Assembly (NCBI GenBank): GCA_030620095.1
Contig: JAUTXW010005194.1
Span: 542,501 to 606,500 of the forward strand
Length of the DNA stretch: 64,000 bases
Direction: 5' to 3'
Source of the DNA: Kuschelorhynchus macadamiae
Taxonomy: Eukaryota; Arthropoda; Insecta; Coleoptera; Curculionidae
Below the pieces are notes generated by a model, which saw only the letters and a program-made list of their open reading frames with translations, was not told where the DNA came from and ran no database searches. This document shows, one piece after another, positions 55,740 through 64,000 of this stretch (its first letter is position 1; each line of letters starts with the position of its first letter). The position numbers and the translations under genes are program-made.

Positions 55740-58590
55740 TACAGGGTGTTCAGTTAAGGGCGTACACTATCTATATCTCAAGAACCCTTGACTGCAGCCA
55801 ATTGGAAAAAAAAATTCATGACTAAAATGGCAACGAGGAATCGTCCAAAAATATTTTTAACTTTGCAAATTGGCCGTAAGGGGGCGCAACTGTCAAAATG
55901 AAAATACAAATTTAAAATTTGAGCAAAATTACTAAATTAAGATATAAGTTTTATAACGTCATTGGAAAGCTGAGTCAATTTTCTATGAATTCGCTTTAAG
56001 CCAAATTTTCATTGGGTTAATAATAAGGGTGGGGGAAACAAATGTGTGTTGTCATATTTAAATCGCTATATCTTGTACACTTCTTAACCAATTTTAATGA
56101 ACAAGTGTCATATGAAAGATAATTTTTACATCTCTTAATGGACTTCTGCAGTGATATAAATTAGTTTTAAAAAAAGAAGTCAGATGGCGCTATCCAATGT
56201 GGTTAGAGTTTTCTTGAAATTTTTCTAAAATTTCAAATGGATCGGTATGCTTTACCTTATAAATTATAAAAGTGAATTATAAAATCTACATTTTGGCGAA
56301 AACCGCATATCGAAATCTTTATTCGTTTCGGAGTTGTTGCTAAATAACTGGTGATAAAAGAAGCAAAAACAAAAAAATCGAGTTTTATGAAGTTAGTATC
56401 TGACAAATAAATGATATTATGGAATTAATTAAAGCATGTTAAAGGTTTACTTAATAACCAGATTAAAAAATCTTAATTGAACTAATTGTAAGTAGTAATA
56501 TTTTTATTTGCCTTCCATCACACTTTATCCAGGCTTTGGACTGGTCCAAACTTTAGCAGACTATTAAAATTTGGAGCGTGTTTATAACAAAGCAGAATAA
56601 CATAACGAGTAACGTATGAAAAACCTTCGTGGCAAAAATACGAAGAAACAGGTAACGAGTAACAAGAACAAGAACAAAATTTTCAGAAAAATTAGGCATT
56701 TATGGGATATGTTCAAAATGTTTTCCATCATTCTGAATACAGCGGTACAGCCTTTGTTGTGTTGACGAGACAGCAGTTTTAAACGGATATGCTGTTTATA
56801 GCCGTTCTAATTCTCTCGATCATATTTTCTCGCGTTGTTGGTCGAGATTTTTAAACGAGATCTTTTATTCTTCCCCATAAATTAAGTTAAGTCCGGTGAC
56901 CTGGCTGGCCAAAGAAATACTTCCTCTTCCAATCCACCGGAAAGGGAACTGCTGGTCAAGGTAGTGACGCATGGTTTGAAAAATGGGCAGGACATCCATC
57001 GTGTTGAAACCACAAATTTTTCTTGTCGCGAGGGTCACGTTTTCTAATAACTGTGGCAGCTCATTAATTAAAAATTGAAGGTATAATTCACCATTTAGAT
57101 AATCTTTCCTTCAACAATTCCGCACCATACATTCACTGTACGATGTTGATGGTCGACTTACGCATCCAATGAGGATTATTATCACACCAGTAAACATTGC
57201 TGGTAAATGAGGATCTGTCCATAGTACTTTATCCAAAAAAATCTTCCCTTATCATGTTGAGAAGCCAATGACAATAATTTAAGCGAAATAGTAAAGCCTG
57301 GTGCAAAACAATATGATATGGATTGTTAAAATCCATCAAAATTTTATGAATGGAGCCAACTGAAAGTCCCAAGTCCCTAGAAATTTCGCGAATACTAGCA
57401 TGTGGATCAACATTGATATAAGCTAAAACGTTTATGATATTCGTCTCATTTCTGACTCTGCGATGCCTTATTTTCGAATCTCTGCCAGTTTCTCTGAGTC
57501 GTCTTGCCAAACGAGTAAACACGTGCCTGGAATAATGCGTCCGATTAGGGTACTGCAAAGCATACTCCCTTGAAGCTCTGGCTGCATTTCGAAAGCACTC
57601 AAAATACACACCTAACATATCAAATGCCTCTTCATTTGTAAACGGCATTTTTACTTTAGTAACGGAAACAAGAAGTAAACTTTCTTTCACAAGACAATAA
57701 ACAAACCAAAATGACAGTTACTGCTTTTATTGCCATGACAACGAGGCGCAATGTGTCTGTTGTTTTTCACGGCTTACTGTGACAGTACAAGGAGGCAAAT
57801 AAGAAATAAGAACGCAATACCTCATGGTATGACATTGCTTACAATTAGTTCAATTAAGATTTTTTAATCTGGTTATTAAGTAAACCTTTAACATGCTTTA
57901 ATTAATTCCATAATATCATTTATTTGTAAGATACTAACTTCATAAAACTCGATTTTTTTGTTTTTGCTTCTTTTATCACCAGTTATTTAGCAACAACTCC
58001 GAAACGAATAAAGATTTCGATATGCGGTTTTCGCCAAAATGTAGATTTTATAATTCACTTTTATAATTTATAAGGTAAAGCATACCGATCCATTTGAAAT
58101 TTTAGAAAAATTTCAAGAAAACTCTAACACATTGGATAGCGCCATCTGACTTCTTTTTTTAAAACTAATTTATATCACTGCAGAAGTCCATTAAGAGATG
58201 TAAAAATTATCTTTCATATGACACCTTGTGCATTAAAATTGGTTAAGAAGTGTACAAGATAAGCGATTTAAATATGACAACACACATTTGTTTCCCCCAC
58301 CCTTATTATTAATCCAATGAAAATTTGGCTTAAAGCGAATTCATAGAAAATTGACTCAGCTTTCGAATGACGTTATAAAACTTATATCTTAATTTAGTAA
58401 TTTTGCTCAAATTTTAAATTTGTATTTTCCTTTTGACAGTTGCGCCCCCTTACGGCCAATTTGCAAAGTTAAAAATATTTTTGGACGATTCCTCGTTGCC
58501 ATTTTAGTCATGAATTTTTTTTTTCCAATTGGCTGCAGTCAAGGGTTCTTGAGATATAGATAGTGTACGCCCTTAACTGAACACCCTGTA
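55740..58590 (-). mobile_element. mariner-type element with ~755 bp inverted repeats and 11 bp flanking repeat
   Basis: The ends are TACAGGGTGTTCAGTTAAGG and its inverse. The inverted repeats run from 55740 to about 56495 and from about 57835 to 58590, with only scattered differences. The flanks carry an 11 bp direct repeat TATTATATCTA (55729-55739 and 58591-58601) rather than a plain TA. A broken transposase fills the 1.3 kb centre. It interrupts a host coding exon. Confidence 0.9.
56700..57690 (-). pseudogene. mariner-type transposase, N-terminal part readable
   Basis: The minus frame 57690-57229 contains the N-terminal domain: FTNEEAFDMLGVYFECFRNAA, YPNRTHYSRHVFTRLARRLRE (first helix-turn-helix) and HASIREISRDLGLSVGSIHKIL (second). 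It stops just before the first catalytic Asp block. Shifted frames further down show NPHWMR, then NLWFQHDGCPAHFS with the second catalytic Asp and FRWIGRGS. The third Asp region is not readable. This is a non-functional copy. Confidence 0.85.
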
Positions 58591-58740
58591 TATTATATCT
58601 ACTTCCTGAAACATAAACACTTATGGGAATCTGATGAGTTGTATACACCTGAAGCACCTCCTTGCTCCCCATTAAGAAAGGAAGAAGTAATGCAAGAATT
58701 TAAGAAATATGTTGATGCCTTAGCTGCTAGATTAGAATAA

Positions 58741-59004
58741 TTCGTTGTTTAGCTGAATTAAATATGTAATATATGTTATCGACCATATAAAGTTGTTTTA
58801 TTATTGAAAGCCCAAACTTTGGAATAAAATATCTGAACAATAATGCAATAATGTAAATTTTCTGTCATATCACATGACATATTATCTCAAAAAGATTTCC
58901 AGTGTAATTACCTCCAGCTTACCTTGGAGGCAAAACATTTTCGGAAATACGACCCGGTTGCTATGGTAACGCTGAAAAATAAAAATGAAAGTCTGCGTGT
59001 TAGT

Positions 59005-59005
<1 letters not shown>
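58741..59005. other. 3' flank of the split gene
   Basis: It contains the AATAAA near 58823 and otherwise no feature. Confidence 0.4.
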
Positions 59006-59040
<35 letters not shown>

Positions 59041-59460
59041 TTTATTTTACTACTAAAACATACATACAATCAATAAACATACAATCAGTTGTTGGAGAAA
59101 ACGTCTAAAAGAGTAAATCAAGTATACCTACTTACAAAAGTACATCGTCAAATAAGTTATAGGTAAGTACATAAATAATGACAAGAAAAATGCGAAAAAT
59201 AACTACATTAGATATGTACTTTAGAAAAAAAACTAAACTAAAAAAAACTTAAAACTAACTTAAAAAGTCTTGCACAGAATACAAATTATCAGTTATCAGC
59301 ATCTTTAATTTATGATGACAGATGAGAGTGTACATTAGAATAATATACCGACATCATGGCATTTTGACTACAATAACTTGACAATGACTTCAAACCATAA
59401 CAATTTTTTCTTAACTTTCTACATATCAATTTTTTATTATTATAAATTGTACTAATGTAA
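59006..59460 (-). mobile_element. probable non-LTR 3' end with (AAT)n tail
   Basis: Perfect AAT units at 59006-59040 border AT-rich DNA that on the minus strand ends GTAAAATAAAATT(ATT)n, the usual form of a non-LTR 3' untranslated region followed by a trinucleotide tail. Upstream coding is not readable. The microsatellite is certain; the retroelement reading is tentative. Confidence 0.5.
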
Positions 59461-59476
59461 ATATACATCTAAATAT

Positions 59477-61660
59477 ACTGGCTGACAAAAAAAAATTTGT
59501 TGTAACACAAATCAAAATAGCATAATCTAATAGAATGGACCTATCCAAATACGAAAATGACAAATAGAAAGTTGTAACACGTAGGGTTTTCTTGTTAGAG
59601 TTGTAGAACTATATAGAATGTTACTATATACTTAATATCTAGAGAAAAAATGATTTCAGAAAATTCTTAACCCTGTTTATTGACTATGTTTACAGTTTTC
59701 GCCTATTAAGCATACCATACATCTAGGAGAAAAAAATTAACTTAAAACACTAATTAAACTTTATTTTTTCCGTTTATGAGGTGTCCTATCTTCTCTCTTC
59801 AAAAACCAACAGTAGTCACCCATCATGGCTGGATCCCATCGTCCTTGGTACCGAATTTCCATTGTTCTGATATCTTGGTGAAACCTTTCACCCTGCTCGT
59901 CACTAACAGCTCCCATATTTTTAGGAAAAAATGACAGATGGGAATAGAGGAAGTGAATTTTTAATGACATATATAGGCATCTAGGAGTTCATTAACTAAC
60001 TGTTCATAATTTTCATCCATATTGTTGCCTAAAAATCCTCTTACTACATTAACAAATGAATTCCATGCTTTGAGTTCCTGCCTGGTAAGCTTTTCCGTAA
60101 AATTGTCATCGTCCAGCAATTTTCTGATTTGTGGCCCAATAAAAATGCCTTCTTTTAATTTGGCATCACTTAACTGGGGAAAGACTTGTCTTAGGTATTT
60201 AAATCCATTACCATATATATTCAAAGCCTTCACAAAGTTTTTCATCAGCCCAAGTTTAATGTGAAGAGGAGGCAACCGGACATTTTTGGGATCAATAAGA
60301 GGTATAAATTTAACATTTTGAGATCCCGGTTGAAATTCGCTTCTTTCTGGCCAAATTTTTGTTACATAATGCTGATTTATTGCACGACTGCCCCATAAAC
60401 AAAGAAAATAGCAACATTTTGTAAATCCCCCCCTGAAGTCCCACTAAAATCGCTATAACTTTTAAGTCCCCACATATCTGCCATTTGTACCTATTGTAGT
60501 TTATTTTATCCAAAATCGTGCCCATATTTTCATAATTTTCTTTTATTGCAACTGAGTGGGCAACTGGTATAGAGGGTTTTAAATTTCCATTATGCAATAA
60601 CACAGCTTTTAAGCTATATTTAGATGAGTCTATGAACAAGCGCCACTCACGGGGAGGATGCATTTCTTTTTCTGAAATTCGTAATTTTTGTTTTTTTTGG
60701 CCAATAGGTTCCATTCCTTAAGACGGGAACCCAGAAGTTCTGACTGTTGCTTGGATAGCCCCAAATCACGTACTAAATCATTTAATTCACTTTGGTCAAT
60801 CAAATATGGCTCGCCGGAACTGGGACCTGTGGTAAAAGTGGGATCGGTGCACTTTTCTTCTGAGCTGCCTGATGATGCGTTATCTCCATTATCTCCCAAA
60901 TCAATAGCTTACCAATTTAAAGGCTCAATCGGCACTGGCAAATTTACATTATGAGGAACATGTTGTATGGCAGATTGTAAGTTTAGATATTCTATATTGT
61001 GCTTTCCCTTTTTGGAATAACCTTCAATCTTTGTCAGGCAAAAGTAACAAGCTCTATAGAATGATTGGTGGGTTCTCATTATACCATTGGAACTGAAAAA
61101 GGCATACTTTTTCTCTTCATCCACTGCACCAATGATACACTACAACTAACACAGCACACATGGGGAGCCCACCGCTTATCTTGATCCCCAATTACCACAC
61201 CAAAATATTTAAAGTAGGCTTTTTTTACATTTTCGGAAAATGTAAATGAAAATGTGTTGTGATTTCACCAGAAATTCTCCACATATAAAACAAAATTTGT
61301 CAGGAGAAATTTTGCAACTTCGGCGCGTTTGACTCGACTTTCTCGTCGTTACGTACACTTGCTTATCGATACACAGAGCACCACTCAATTCGAAACTCAA
61401 CAGAAGAGTGATGTTTAACGTTTATTTTAAGTCTAATGTTGTAGAGAACCCACTCTAGGTAATTTTTCCGTTGTAAAATGGACCCATTTTAGCCGCCCCA
61501 CGATAAAATTGTTTACCTGCCAATATAAAAGGTTCTAATTAGGTTATTAAAAAATGGTACGTATTAGGGCTTTCGGAATATTTTTTTTTATTATTGGGAG
61601 GGTATTTCCATTGTGAAAATAATGAGCTGACCTGTGTTAGAAAAATCTTGTCGGCCAGTG
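59477..61660 (-). mobile_element. putative DNA transposon with ACTGGCYGACAA ends
   Basis: The left end reads ACTGGCTGACAAAAAAAAAT...TGTAACACA and the right end, inverted, ACTGGCCGACAAGATTTTTCTAACACAG, giving an imperfect ~30 bp inverted repeat around a single broken gene. The flanks are ATAT-rich and a target duplication (possibly ATAT) cannot be fixed. If confirmed, the borders show that the enclosed protein family is carried by a mobile element. Length is about 2.18 kb. Confidence 0.65.
59761..61400 (-). pseudogene. broken copy of an insect-expanded uncharacterised protein
   Basis: Reading on the minus strand: KISPDKFCFICGEF (61400-61209), a cysteine pair WAPHVCC (about 61165), CYFCLTKIEGYSKKGKHNIEY (61124-60909), DLVRDLGLSKQQSELLGSRLKEWNLL (60899-60690), EWRLFIDSSKYSLKAVLLHNG and ICGDLKVIAILVGLQGG (60650-60430). 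Then come PPLHIKLGLMKNFVKALNIYG and GIFIGPQIRKLL (60275-59961), and AVSDEQGERFHQDIRTMEIRYQGRW (59910-59830). I recognise the order as a family with many copies in insect and other arthropod genomes, with an N-terminal zinc-binding part and conserved acidic positions. No enzymatic role is established to my knowledge. Five or more shifts disrupt this copy. Confidence 0.8.
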
Positions 61661-62259
61661 ATATAAATACATTTGTTCAATTTAACTTTTTTTTAATTAT
61701 GTATTGCTAAGATACATTTTAGTTCCTTGGGACTAAATGAACCTTTAGACCCTATTAGGGGGAACTAAAGGATATACTTTAGTCCCGAAAGTACAATAAG
61801 TTTCCATTGTTTAAATTTAGCAGGTATATTGAATACATTTTTCTCTTTATTTCTCACTGGAAGGGTTCAGTTGCATTGCGATATCATTACACGTATAAAA
61901 CGTGGCGTTTGTAGAAAAATATTGATGGTGATCAGGTGAAGACTTCGATACCAAGGAAATCGGAAAAACTATTTATGGTTCTTTATTTAACACAGACTTG
62001 GACGCTAGTGTTGCTGCGAGTGAAACATATGTTTTAACTAAAATACCTCTGACTGAAAAGAATCGTGTCAAATCTCTTCACATCAAGAAAGAAGATTAAA
62101 GTCCCATTAAATAATTCTACGAAGACGACAAGGATGCGATAAAACGAAAAGTCTACACCATTTACGAAGAGCAATGTGTACCTACATTAAACTAGTCTGT
62201 CAGTTCGAGACATAGTTTAAAAATTATTGATTAAATTGTCTTCAAATTTTAGTCAAAAA
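61661..62259 (+). pseudogene. noncoding, with a decayed coding trace at 61935-62210
   Basis: A frame reads DFDTKEIGKTIYGSLFNTDL, LTEKNRVKSLHIKKED, stop, then FYEDDKDAIKRKVYTIYEEQC. The K-R-K-V-Y..Y....PTL pattern resembles a short conserved piece of insect TE-encoded proteins, but the family is not identified. At 61725-61790 the phrase GGGACTAAA and its near inverse TTTAGTCCC form a small imperfect hairpin. Confidence 0.35.
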
Positions 62260-63277
62260 TTAAGGGTCTTTTGGTGATAACCTGATAATATTATGCAATA
62301 AAATCACCCTCCGAGATTTTTCCAGATCTACGTTTTGGACCTTGGGGTTCCTAGATGCCAGAAACATGTTTTATCAATTCCGCCGGTCCATCTGTCGGTT
62401 TGTCTGTTTTTTTGAGTTATTACAGCTCGTTATTTAAACCAAGAAGCGGATTTATTTTGACAACTTTCGATTCCACTATAAACATTTAAGGGATAGTTTC
62501 ACCCCCTTGGAAACTGAGTTTCGAAGAATCCCTTCTTATCGAACCTCTGCACTCTAAAATCAAACTGTTTGAACACGCTCAGCTTTCTACAGTAAACGGT
62601 TTGAGAAAGATCGCAAAAAATAATCATTGACCCGATTTTTTCAAAAACCCTGTATGAATTTATAAAAAAATCTTAAAATATGTAATAAAATAAAATAAAA
62701 AGCAAGGGTTCAAGGGTTTTTCCGAATATCTAACCGTTTTTTAAATAAAAATTGTAATATTAAAGAGGTGGTTTCAGACCCTCACATCCTGTATGGGTTT
62801 TTTAAAATATGCAAAAAAATAAAATATAAACATAAAGTTATTTTTTTATTTAATAAAATATATTACAATATTTAGGGGATGGTTTTACCCCTTTGGACAC
62901 ATTGTATGATTTTTTTAAAAATATGTAAAAAAACTTAATTAAAGAACACATGTTCAAGCGTTGTTTTGAAAAACTAACCGGTTTTTAAATAAAAAAATAT
63001 TGTACTATTTAAGTGGTGGTTTCATCCCTTTGAACACCCTGTATGCATTTTTAAAAAATCCTAAAATACGTAAAAAAATAAATTAAAAAGCGTTTGTATA
63101 TTTGTATATATTGTATATTTAAGGGGTGGTTTCACCCACTTGGAATTTGAGTTTTGTAAAATCCCTTCTTATCGAACCTCTACACCCCAAAATCAACCTG
63201 TGTGCTAAAATTCAGCTTTTTACCTCAAATGGTTTGAGTTGAAGGGTGATGAGTGAGTCAGTCAACTAAGTCTTTTA
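62260..63277 (+). repeat. tandem and dispersed noncoding repeats
   Basis: Units of roughly 115-145 bp recur between 62640 and 63140: CCCTGTATG-like phrase, TTTTTTAAAA.ATG, AATAAAAT, TTTTTAAATAAAAA, then GGTGGTTTCACCC(C/A)CTTGGA. A longer phrase with ATCCCTTCTTATCGAACCTCT occurs on both sides (62528 and 63161). The segment 62290-62400 contains the inverse of the GTGATTTTTTCACG-type repeat seen near 47.9 and 49.4 kb. Confidence 0.7.
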
Positions 63278-63279
63278 TA

Positions 63280-64000
63280 CAGGGCGATTCATGAGGAAAT
63301 ATCAATACTTCAGGTACATATTCAGGACTAAAAAATTAACATAAAAGTCTATATAAATAAGTGTCCGCAAGGCCTTAGTTCTCGAGATACAGGGTGTTAA
63401 AGTTTTTATTTAATTTTAAAATCTATGATAATGTAAATAATGGAGTGAAAATTGATATACGGGGGTTTTTTGGTATGACAAATTCGAATCTAATATTAGT
63501 ATTGCTCTTACTTGTAGGGGGCGCCACCTGCATGTCTTTCTACTCCTTCGAACAATCACAACTTTTTGGTACAGTCTTGTATTACATTTTTGAGTAAAAC
63601 AAATTATTCCCTTGCCATTTCTACGTCAAAAAGGTACACCTGTTAAAAGTGGATACGAGCAACCGTTTTCGAGATATTTGGATTTAAAACAATTTCGGCG
63701 CATGTATTTTTTTATATTTTGCTATTTTGTCCAAATTTAAACGCATCTTGGCACAAAAGCTTTGAAATGAAAGACTAACACATTTTTTTGAGGTGTGTAT
63801 TCAGTGCCTCAGACATAAACTAAACAAAAGGTATTTAATTTTTATTAAAATTGTTATTATTAAGTTGTTTTTAATAAAATCTAGGTTACGTTTTATAATT
63901 TTCAATACCAATATGGTGTATAGCTCGGGTTGCTCTGTGGATACATTCGGGCGCATTTCTTAGTGTTTGTGCTGCGTTTGTTATCCGATCCAATAATGCT
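63280..64000 (-). mobile_element. mariner-type element, cut by the window edge
   Basis: TA (63278-63279) is followed by CAGGGCGATTCATGAGGAAA, an end of the CAGGG class, then about 600 bp of subterminal DNA with an inner TACAGGGTGTTAAAG at 63390. The end of a transposase frame enters from the right edge. Only one end is in the window. Confidence 0.65.
63886..64000 (-). CDS. C-terminal end of a mariner-type transposase (partial)
   Basis: The minus frame reads LLDRITNAAQTLRNAPECIHRATRA and ends at a TAA (63888-63886). The R-I-x-x-A...LRN.P....R..R pattern is the usual C-terminal helix of this transposase group, which follows the third catalytic Asp. The catalytic part would lie outside the window, so its state is unknown. 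Confidence 0.6.
   Translation of the reverse strand, partial: ALLDRITNAAQTLRNAPECIHRATRAIHHIGIENYKT

Larger units (their letters stand above)
55507..58740 (+). pseudogene. unidentified host gene split by a transposon
   Basis: Part 1 (55507-55739) starts MDNLKSYTLSKFCKKIND and ends at VSKYYIY. Part 2 (58602-58740) reads FLKHKHLWESDELYTPEAPP, then EEVMQEFKKYVDALAARLE and a TAA. After leaving out the 55740-58590 element and one copy of the 11 bp direct repeat TATTATATCTA, the two parts join in frame to 123 codons plus stop. An AATAAA lies about 80 bp after the stop. The protein is small, lysine-rich, predicted soluble, with a helical acidic C-terminus. I do not recognise the family. In this allele it would be truncated after YIY and run into transposon sequence, ending at 55791. 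Confidence 0.65.

Noticed and set aside
55507..55791. A 94-codon protein as a complete small gene
   Set aside because: The last 17 codons are transposon end sequence (from TACAGGGTG). The frame continues properly only at 58602, so the short reading is a truncated product, not a native gene.
59006..59040. CRISPR-like or satellite array
   Set aside because: It is a plain AAT microsatellite, as is 44821-44853; no spacer structure exists anywhere in the window.
63394..63597. 67-codon plus frame with a hydrophobic segment, possible small membrane protein
   Set aside because: It sits inside the subterminal part of a mariner-type element opposite in orientation to its transposase and has no recognisable family; chance is more likely.

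Overview
The window looks like heterochromatic or TE-saturated euchromatic DNA from an insect. A beetle is my best guess, at low confidence. It is AT-rich, has short GT-AG introns (54-66 bp in transposase genes), and is dominated by insect-type transposable elements (TEs): piggyBac, hAT, IS630-Tc1-mariner with CAGGGTG termini, Penelope-like and many decayed non-LTR elements. No rRNA, tRNA, CRISPR or prokaryotic signal was seen.

Only three probable host genes are visible. PSMG4 (proteasome assembly chaperone 4, 8104-8493, minus) and TMA7 (40137-40331, plus) look intact. An unidentified 123-codon gene (55507-55739 plus 58602-58740) is split by a 2.85 kb transposon flanked by an 11 bp direct repeat.

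Layout. 1-7.6 kb: decayed non-LTR fragments around a complete piggyBac copy (1795-4420, TTAA duplications, one frameshift, one intron). 8.1-11.7 kb: PSMG4, with a truncated non-LTR element just upstream that is itself interrupted by a hAT element with a perfect 8 bp duplication. 13.2-20 kb: RT debris, a pair of ~570 bp inverted repeats 3 kb apart, and a three-unit tandem repeat. 21.6-25.5 kb: a nearly full-length two-ORF non-LTR retrotransposon whose ORF2 carries one TGA. 26.6-28.5 kb: a mariner-type element with very long inverted repeats.

30.9-39.7 kb is the most intricate locus. It is a large inverted duplication of Penelope-like 3' ends. One arm was hit by a DNA transposon (31534-37785, AATT duplication) whose transposase has FCDGCPGQN and RGHSFNDCDRDFG motifs. 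That transposon was in turn hit by a palindromic MITE in its intron and by a hAT element (34573-37465) just before its start codon. The other Penelope arm keeps the empty site, so the order of events can be read.

40-50 kb: TMA7 and a broken tandem duplicate of its 3' end, R4-like, copia and other retroelement fragments, and a 561 bp MITE. 50.7-54.8 kb: a dead Crypton-like recombinase, an old mariner-type transposase, and inside that transposase an apparently intact DD41D element (51922-54382). 55.5-58.7 kb: the split host gene. 59.4-61.7 kb: a decayed element with ACTGGCYGACAA ends carrying an insect-expanded protein family of unclear class. 62.2-64 kb: tandem noncoding repeats and the start of another mariner-type element that leaves the window.
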